A DNA stretch of 7,131 nt from an uncultured Collinsella sp. Lineage in GTDB: Bacteria > Actinomycetota > Coriobacteriia > Coriobacteriales > Coriobacteriaceae. This document shows, one piece after another, positions 1-4,262 of this stretch; position 1 is the first letter of the stretch; every line of letters begins with the position of its first letter. The stretch spans positions 1 through 7,131 of the forward strand of contig CAADVJ010000054.1 in the NCBI GenBank assembly GCA_900752475.1. Direction: 5' to 3'. The notes beneath the pieces are model-generated. The model searched no databases. It was given only the letters and a program-made list of their open reading frames with translations, and was not told the origin of the DNA. The position numbers and the translations under genes are program-made.

Positions 1-109
1 AGCACCACCGGCTTCAGGCGCCTGCCGGCGCCTTCGCCTGCTCGCTATAAACGCTTCGCGTTTATTTAACGTTCGCACCCTGTCGGGTTCGAGTCCCGGC
101 ACTTTATTG
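1..109. other. Left-edge segment without a convincing gene; hairpin and tRNA T-arm-like sequence
   Basis: G+C-rich sequence with no supportable gene. Two structures are visible. The first is a perfect 8-bp stem with a 3-base loop (47-54 pairing with 58-65, ATAAACGC/GCGTTTAT), followed on the plus strand by TTAAC; it could be a weak terminator for something ending left of the window. The second is a T-arm-like stem-loop at 81-101, with the GTTCGAGTCCC signature of a tRNA T loop. It is not followed by CCA, and no matching 5' acceptor strand or anticodon arm lies at normal spacing. GGCGCC occurs twice (17-22 and 27-32). A frame on the plus strand runs from the edge to TAA at 67-69 and could be the last 22 codons of a gene outside the window, but nothing else supports it. 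I infer a decayed tRNA or a dispersed repeat. Confidence 0.35.
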
Positions 110-142
110 AAAAAGGCACGGTAACGAAACGTTACCGTGCCT
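110..142 (-). terminator. Rho-independent terminator of tRNA-Gly
   Basis: A perfect 12-bp inverted repeat (115-126 with 130-141, GGCACGGTAACG/CGTTACCGTGCC) closes on a 3-base loop. On the minus strand it is followed directly by five T residues (A110-A114 on plus), then CAATAAA. It begins 11 bases past the CCA end of the tRNA-Gly gene and has the right orientation and spacing to end that transcript. On the plus strand there is no T run after the stem, so it should act mainly on minus-strand transcription. Confidence 0.88.
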
Positions 143-152
143 GAAATTCGAA

Positions 153-227
153 TGGAGCGGGCAACGGGACTCGAACCCGCGAGTGTCAGCTTGGGAAGCT
201 GATGCCTTACCACTTGGCGATGCCCGC
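153..227 (-). tRNA. tRNA-Gly, anticodon CCC
   Basis: The minus strand folds into a complete cloverleaf. The acceptor stem GCGGGCA (227-221) pairs with TGCCCGC (163-157). The D arm has the GCC...GGC stem with the AAGTGGTAA loop. The anticodon stem is TCAGC/GCTGA with loop TTCCCAA, giving anticodon CCC (plus 193-195), which reads the glycine codon GGG. The T arm has GCGGG/CCCGT around TTCGAGT. The discriminator is U (156) and CCA is encoded (155-153). It is a single isolated tRNA gene here, with its own promoter-like sequence and terminator. CCC is usually the minor glycine isoacceptor. No intron or arm defect is seen. Confidence 0.97.
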
Positions 228-240
228 TTGTGTGTTGGCT

Positions 241-270
241 AGTATAACGCGGTTGTCTTGTTCGATACAA
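241..270 (-). promoter_or_regulatory. Candidate promoter of tRNA-Gly
   Basis: On the minus strand, TTGTAT (270-265) and TATACT (246-241) are separated by 18 bp and resemble sigma-70-type -35 and -10 boxes. The -10 matches TATAAT at 5 of 6 positions; the -35 matches TTGACA only at TTG. The -10 ends 13 bases before the mature tRNA 5' end, so the predicted 5' leader is very short, as is common for tRNA genes. The assignment rests on sequence and position only. Confidence 0.55.
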
Positions 271-524
271 GGGTGGTGATGCTTGTTTTAGCTGTGGAGA
301 TTCGTTTGAAAATCGCGTCAATTGTGGAGATGAGGACCTTTGACCTCCTGTTCTCCCTATCTTCTACCTGCACTTTTGCTTGATTGTTATATTTGAGCTC
401 AATTTGTCAGGAATTGGGCAAGCTTTTGGTCAGCCTTTGGTACTTACCCGCATGAACCTCGGGGGTAGCCTCATCCTACGCGTCGCAACCTCCCCATGCG
501 GCGCACGAGGGATAAGGAGCAGCC
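271..524 (+). promoter_or_regulatory. Intergenic leader upstream of the adhesin gene
   Basis: No gene is supportable in this stretch. The best promoter candidate is an extended -10, TGTTATATT at 385-393 (TG, one base, TATATT), with no good -35 at 16-18 bp, which would give a 5' leader of about 125 nt. The leader can fold locally: GTAG 465-468 with CTAC 476-479, alternatively GGGG 462-465 with CCCC 492-495, and CCTCG 457-461 with CGAGG 506-510. Upstream of the promoter candidate, TGTGGAGAT occurs twice in direct orientation (293-301 and 323-331), 30 bp apart, or about three helical turns. The interval 340-380 is pyrimidine-rich. Regulation of the downstream surface protein through this leader is inference. 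Confidence 0.35.
514..519 (+). promoter_or_regulatory. Ribosome binding site of the adhesin gene
   Basis: AAGGAG lies five bases before the ATG at 525. It fixes this start in preference to the upstream ATG at 452, which lies in another frame and has no comparable site. The signal peptide begins directly at this ATG, which also supports the choice. Confidence 0.85.
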
Positions 525-3500
525 ATGTCCAACGCACCCACGCACTCTGTCCACAGCGCAATCGCAACAGGTCCGCTGCTCCTGCTCCTCTTCCTGCTTT
601 TCGGCTGCCTGGCACCGGGAGCCGCATTTGCCATCGATGGCTACGACCAGCTCGGCTTCCGCACTATTAGCGATGATTGTGGGCCCTTCTTCATCGGCAA
701 GTATGAAGCTCAAGACGCCTCGATTGCCTACTGCATGAACCAGGAGCGCCCCGGCCCCACCAAGCCGGGCGGCCCATGGCTCAACTTTGATCAAGGCTGG
801 GTGTGGCTCGACGACGAGTTCGCGGCAATCGTTTGTCACGGATATCCTACCGCCACGTCGTTTGGCGGTTACCATCTTTCACCCGATCGCGCCCGCGCCG
901 CAACCCAGCTTGCCGTATGGATGCTCAACGGCACTACCCATGTCGACGGTACCTACTCCTACACGACCGCTCAGGGCAAAACCAAGAGTGGGCACTTTAC
1001 CGCTGACAATGAAGTCGTGGCGGCGGCGCGGTGGCTCCACGACAGCGCAAAATCAGGAAGCATCAAAGCCGCACCGCACCGCGCGCGGCGCTATCTAGGA
1101 ACCGTATCGGGCGGCAGCAGACGTCAAGACATGCTCTATGTACTGCCGGCGGTCTCTGTTTCCTTCCAAAAGCAGTCTGCAAACGCTGCCATTACCAGCG
1201 GAAACAATACTTATCAGTTTGACGGGGCAACATTCGATATTTTTGAGAGCGCCAGCGGCGCGCGTGTCGGCACCATCCAGATGGACAGCAACGGTCGGGC
1301 GCAAGCAACTCTTCTGCCCAACACTGCATACTACCTAGTTGAAACGAAGGCGCCGGCCGGCTATGTCCCCCGTCGTGATCGTATTGCCTTTACCACGGGG
1401 AATGACGGCGGGCGGGTCGCCATTGATGAACAGCCCGGCACCATCAACCTGCGTATCGTAAAACTCGATGCCGCGACGAATGCCGGCCCCCAGGTGGGTT
1501 CTTCACTCGCAGGAGCAGAGTTCACGTGTGTGTCACAATCAACCCCTGGATGGGCGCAAATCCTCACGACCGACGAAAGCGGTCGGGCCACCCTCGCCGA
1601 TGTCCCCTTAGGAACCTTTACCATCTACGAATCAAAAGCCCCCGAGGGCTACCTGCCATCCAACGACAGCTGGACCTATACCGTCGGAGCCGACCAGCTC
1701 GGCGATTCAGGCGTGGTCGAGATCGAATCTCGCATTTCCGATATCCCCATTGCGTTTGACCTTGAGATTTCCAAATTCAAGGATTACGGCAATAGCGACC
1801 AATCCGGCCTGGAGCAGCCGGCGGGTGGTGTTGTCTTTGAGGTTGTCAGCAACAGCTCTCAGCAGGTTGTTGGCACACTGACCACAAACATCTATGGCTT
1901 TGCCTCCACCAAAGACCAGCCCGAAGCATGGTTCGGCACAGGTAAGCGACCCGCCGGTGTCCACGGAGCCGTCCCATACGACCGTGCCGGCTACACGGTT
2001 CGCGAGGTTCCGGAAACCGTCCCCGAGGGTTTTAAACGTGCAGGGGAATGGACCGTCGGGGCCAATCAGATTTCCAACGGCGCCGAGCTTCAATATATCG
2101 TGGACAACCACGCCCTGTCGACGCATCTCCAGATTGTAAAACGCGATGCCCAAACAGGCGCTTCTGTTCCCCTAGCCGGATTCACCTTCCAACTCCTCGA
2201 CAGCAATCACGAACCTGTCTCACAAACTTGCTGGTATCCAGCACATAACGTAATGGACACCTTTACGACTGACGCGACCGGGACCGTCACACTGCCCGAA
2301 TCGCTCGTGCCGGGCACCTATTATGTACGCGAAACCTCGGCCAAAGAGCCCTATCTTGTCGGCGAAGAGATCGAGGTAAACATACCCGCCGACATGAGCC
2401 TAACGCCCGTTGCAGTCGCCTCGTATTATGACCACGCCGCGACCGGAAACATTAGGATCGTTAAAACCGATGCCGTAGACGGCAGCAGCCTCGCGGGCGC
2501 CGTCTTTGAGATCCGTGCCTCGGGTGATATCGTGCGCCCCGACGGTAGCATTGCCGCGCTCGACGGTGAGACTGTCGCTACCGTCACGACGGATGAAACT
2601 GGGGAAGCACGCGCGGACGACCTCCCGCTGGGATCTGGCACCGCACGCTACGAGGTTGTCGAGACTCAAGCGCCGGCAGGCTTCTTACTCGATCGGACAT
2701 CCCATATTGTCGACCTTACTTATGCCGACCAGAAAACACCCGTTGTAGAAGCACGGCTTAACGTATCCGACGATTACACCAAGGTTGATATCTCCAAGGT
2801 CGATGCAAGCGGTGAGCAGGAAGTGGAAGGCGCACAGCTCACCTTATATGGTCCCGATAAAACCGAAATAGACTCCTGGACCTCATCCGACAAGCCGCAC
2901 CGCGTCGAACATCTTGCACCTGGCACCTACTCGTTGCGCGAAATGATGTCTCCGCGGACCTATGACCTTGCCGAGGAGATAACGTTTGAAATAAAGGATA
3001 CGGGAGAAGTCCAATCCGTCGCGATGAAGGATGCGCCCATCGAGATCAAGGGGCAGGTCGACAAGCGTCAGGAACTTGTCCAACCTATCGAAAAGGGCCT
3101 GTTGGCTAACGGCGATGGTAAAAACCGCGCCACGACGCAAACCAATAGTGATGGGCTTTTCTCCTATACCATCGATGCTCGAAACGATTCCGCCACTTGG
3201 GTTGATGAGTTTACGATTACCGATGATCTTGAGTGCGCCAAAGACGGCACGGCGAGATTCATCTCAATCGAAACCCCCGTCGCCATCGGCGACCTCAACG
3301 GTCTGTGCAACGTGTGGTATCGCACGACGCCGTTGGACTCGACAGACGTCGATGAACCGGCGAACGCGACACTTGACGATGGGCACGAAAATCCGTGGCT
3401 TGAGTCCGACGAAGTAAAAGAGAGCCTTGGTGAGGACTGTCGCCTCGTCGATTACGACGGCTGGCGCCTCTGGAAGGCGGATGTCTCGACCACGGAATCC

Positions 3501-3956
3501 ACCACACTCGAGGCGGAAGAGCTCGACCTTGCATCCAATACCGTCGTAACGGGCATTCGAATTGAATACGGTGCGGTAGCCGCCGACTTTACGACTCGAA
3601 GCGATGCGGATTCTTGGACCCGCGATGATCTCAAAGATGAGCACGACGACCTTGACGATGCCAAAGCAATCCTTGGTGCAGACGCTCGGGGCGCAGTCGT
3701 GCACATGCAGGCAACATCGGCTTATACGCCCCAAACTGCACTCACCAACAGCGCACGCGTCGATCTTTGCCGCAACGGCGGCGGCGATAAACTTGAGTCA
3801 CATGACGAGGACTGTGTCATTCAACGCTGTACCCTACCACAGGACCTACCGGCAACAGGAGCAGTTCCCATCGCCGCTTGCATCACCGCGCTCCTGACCT
3901 CGGGTGCCGCAGCCCTATGGTTCGCTCGCCTTAGGTCGATCCCAAAGAAGCGCTAG
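525..3956 (+). CDS. LPXTG-anchored thioester-domain adhesin with SpaA/CnaB repeats
   Basis: A secreted 1143-residue protein predicted to be linked to peptidoglycan by sortase and to stand off the cell as a stalked adhesin. Order: signal peptide 1-36 (a poly-Leu core, likely cleavage after AFA); thioester domain about 45-180 with Cys70 in YCMNQ and Gln128 in TQLAVW; six SpaA/CnaB-like beta-sandwiches at about 211-303, 307-408, 410-530, 534-638, 641-748 and 753-840. Most of these show a first-strand Lys (IVKLDA, IVKRDA, IVKTDA, ISKVDA) and a Glu in ETKAPAGY-type strands, as in domains with Lys-Asn/Asp isopeptide bonds. A larger domain follows at 841-1085, then LPATG 1108-1112, a hydrophobic helix and the tail RSIPKKR. 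From family knowledge, thioester domains bind host surfaces covalently and CnaB domains make rigid stalks. No pilin YPK motif and no neighbouring sortase are seen, so a single-chain adhesin or a pilus-tip protein fits better than a backbone pilin. The gene appears monocistronic. The ligand is unknown. Confidence 0.93.
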   Translation: MSNAPTHSVHSAIATGPLLLLLFLLFGCLAPGAAFAIDGYDQLGFRTISDDCGPFFIGKYEAQDASIAYCMNQERPGPTKPGGPWLNFDQGWVWLDDEFAAIVCHGYPTATSFGGYHLSPDRARAATQLAVWMLNGTTHVDGTYSYTTAQGKTKSGHFTADNEVVAAARWLHDSAKSGSIKAAPHRARRYLGTVSGGSRRQDMLYVLPAVSVSFQKQSANAAITSGNNTYQFDGATFDIFESASGARVGTIQMDSNGRAQATLLPNTAYYLVETKAPAGYVPRRDRIAFTTGNDGGRVAIDEQPGTINLRIVKLDAATNAGPQVGSSLAGAEFTCVSQSTPGWAQILTTDESGRATLADVPLGTFTIYESKAPEGYLPSNDSWTYTVGADQLGDSGVVEIESRISDIPIAFDLEISKFKDYGNSDQSGLEQPAGGVVFEVVSNSSQQVVGTLTTNIYGFASTKDQPEAWFGTGKRPAGVHGAVPYDRAGYTVREVPETVPEGFKRAGEWTVGANQISNGAELQYIVDNHALSTHLQIVKRDAQTGASVPLAGFTFQLLDSNHEPVSQTCWYPAHNVMDTFTTDATGTVTLPESLVPGTYYVRETSAKEPYLVGEEIEVNIPADMSLTPVAVASYYDHAATGNIRIVKTDAVDGSSLAGAVFEIRASGDIVRPDGSIAALDGETVATVTTDETGEARADDLPLGSGTARYEVVETQAPAGFLLDRTSHIVDLTYADQKTPVVEARLNVSDDYTKVDISKVDASGEQEVEGAQLTLYGPDKTEIDSWTSSDKPHRVEHLAPGTYSLREMMSPRTYDLAEEITFEIKDTGEVQSVAMKDAPIEIKGQVDKRQELVQPIEKGLLANGDGKNRATTQTNSDGLFSYTIDARNDSATWVDEFTITDDLECAKDGTARFISIETPVAIGDLNGLCNVWYRTTPLDSTDVDEPANATLDDGHENPWLESDEVKESLGEDCRLVDYDGWRLWKADVSTTESTTLEAEELDLASNTVVTGIRIEYGAVAADFTTRSDADSWTRDDLKDEHDDLDDAKAILGADARGAVVHMQATSAYTPQTALTNSARVDLCRNGGGDKLESHDEDCVIQRCTLPQDLPATGAVPIAACITALLTSGAAALWFARLRSIPKKR
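657..1064 (+). other. Thioester (TED-like) domain of the adhesin
   Basis: Residues about 45-180 match the layout of Cys-Gln thioester surface domains: an aromatic-Cys motif (Tyr69-Cys70) and a later hydrophobic-Gln-x-x-hydrophobic-Trp motif (TQLAVW 127-132, Gln128). In characterised members (streptococcal SfbI, Cpa and FbaB), these Cys and Gln side chains join in an internal thioester that reacts with host protein lysines. Here the Cys-Gln spacing is 58 residues, shorter than in the streptococcal examples as I remember them, so it would belong to a compact class. Two further cysteines (Cys52, Cys104) could form a disulfide. Bond formation is predicted, not shown. Confidence 0.8.
3045..3779 (+). 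other. C-terminal wall-proximal domain of the adhesin
   Basis: Residues about 841-1085 differ from the CnaB repeats. Landmarks are NRATTQTNSDG, WVDEFTITDDL, NVWYRT, DDGHENPW, DYDGWRLWKADV, HDDLDDAKAI and ARVDLCRNGGGDKLE. I recall this succession just before the LPxTG signal of other Coriobacteriia surface proteins, but I know no function. Strand-rich patterning suggests a beta-sandwich. Acidic clusters around 947-960 and 1038-1045 might bind a divalent cation. Cysteines at 904, 928, 972, 1082 and, just beyond, 1097 and 1102 could pair as disulfides outside the membrane. Assignment as a conserved domain is from recall; the motifs themselves are visible. Confidence 0.6.
3846..3953 (+). other. 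LPATG cell-wall sorting signal
   Basis: LPATG (residues 1108-1112) is followed by a roughly 20-residue hydrophobic segment (AVPIAACITALL... to WFA) and a basic tail (RLRSIPKKR). These are the three parts of a sortase substrate. Sortase would cut between Thr1111 and Gly1112 and join the Thr to peptidoglycan. The LPxTG sequence fits a housekeeping sortase. No sortase gene lies in the window, so the enzyme must be encoded elsewhere. Confidence 0.95.
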
Positions 3957-3965
3957 CGCGATCAA

Positions 3966-4001
3966 AAAGCGGGCGAGCCAGTCCCCCGGCTCACCCGCTT
4001 T
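3966..4001. terminator. Bidirectional terminator between convergent genes
   Basis: A 13-bp stem with one C/A mismatch (3966-3979 with 3988-4001; AAAGCGGG and GAGCC arms) closes an 8-base loop. On the plus strand it starts 9 bases after the adhesin stop codon but ends in only three T residues before CAATC. On the minus strand it is followed by five T residues (A3964-A3968, overlapping the stem) and lies 21 bases past the stop of the small membrane protein gene. It can serve both genes and looks stronger for the minus strand. Confidence 0.85.
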
Positions 4002-4022
4002 CAATCATGTAAATCGCCGTAT

Positions 4023-4241
4023 CTACTCTGCAGACGAAGATCCACCATCAACGATTGCTTGCTCGGACTCAGGAATCCCATCAGCACCCGTACTCTGTTC
4101 TTGCTCCACCTCTTCGCTGATTGCGGAGGCGGGGGTCGAGCCCTTTGCGCCCACGATGTAGGCGGCCCCAAATCCTAACGCAATGGCAATCAAGGTCAAA
4201 ATCACGTAGACAGGCCAATGGCGCTTAATATACGAAAACAC
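4023..4241 (-). CDS. Small single-pass membrane protein of unknown function
   Basis: A 72-residue protein I do not recognise. It starts at GTG (4241-4239) behind an AAGGAG site and stops at TAG. The N-terminus is short and basic (YIKRHW), then one hydrophobic helix spans about residues 11-31 (VYVILTLIAIALGFGAAYIV), then a hydrophilic acidic tail of about 40 residues (SEEVEQEQ, ESEQAIVDGG) ends in SSSAE. The positive-inside rule suggests N-in with the acidic tail outside. There is no lipobox Cys and no clear signal-peptidase site, so it should stay membrane-anchored. It lies 21 bp downstream of the M28-like gene with its own ribosome site and is followed by the shared terminator, so it is very probably the last gene of the same transcript and may act with that membrane protein. 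That partnership is inferred from position alone. Confidence 0.8.
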   Translation of the reverse strand: MFSYIKRHWPVYVILTLIAIALGFGAAYIVGAKGSTPASAISEEVEQEQSTGADGIPESEQAIVDGGSSSAE

Positions 4242-4246
4242 GTTGA

Positions 4247-4252
4247 CTCCTT
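4247..4252 (-). promoter_or_regulatory. Ribosome binding site of the small membrane protein gene
   Basis: On the minus strand AAGGAG is followed by TCAAC and then GTG. The site lies in the 21-bp gap after the TAG of the upstream gene. It supports real translation of this short frame and decides for the GTG start. Confidence 0.85.
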
Positions 4253-4262
4253 AGAGCTCCGT

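Noticed and set aside
81..101. Calling a second, plus-strand tRNA gene here
   Set aside because: Only the T arm is convincing; acceptor pairing, CCA and D and anticodon arms at correct spacing are absent within the window.
1..102. A 34-codon minus-strand frame from GTG at 102 to the left edge, Arg-rich in its second half
   Set aside because: It starts directly after the tRNA terminator, has no ribosome site and reads through the T-arm-like sequence; it is better explained as chance in G+C-rich sequence.
380..670. A plus-strand frame containing an ATG at 452 that overlaps the adhesin start
   Set aside because: There is no ribosome site at 452, the product has no recognisable features, and it overlaps the well-supported signal peptide region in another frame.
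1707..2153. Long minus-strand open frame antisense to the adhesin
   Set aside because: It lies wholly inside the CnaB domains and its product resembles no family; it is a by-product of G+C-rich codon use, as are the similar antisense frames at 471-875 and 3264-3734.
525..3956. Annotation of the adhesin as a major (backbone) pilin
   Set aside because: The YPK-type pilin motif is not visible, the N-terminus carries a thioester domain and no class C sortase is adjacent; adhesin or tip protein fits better.
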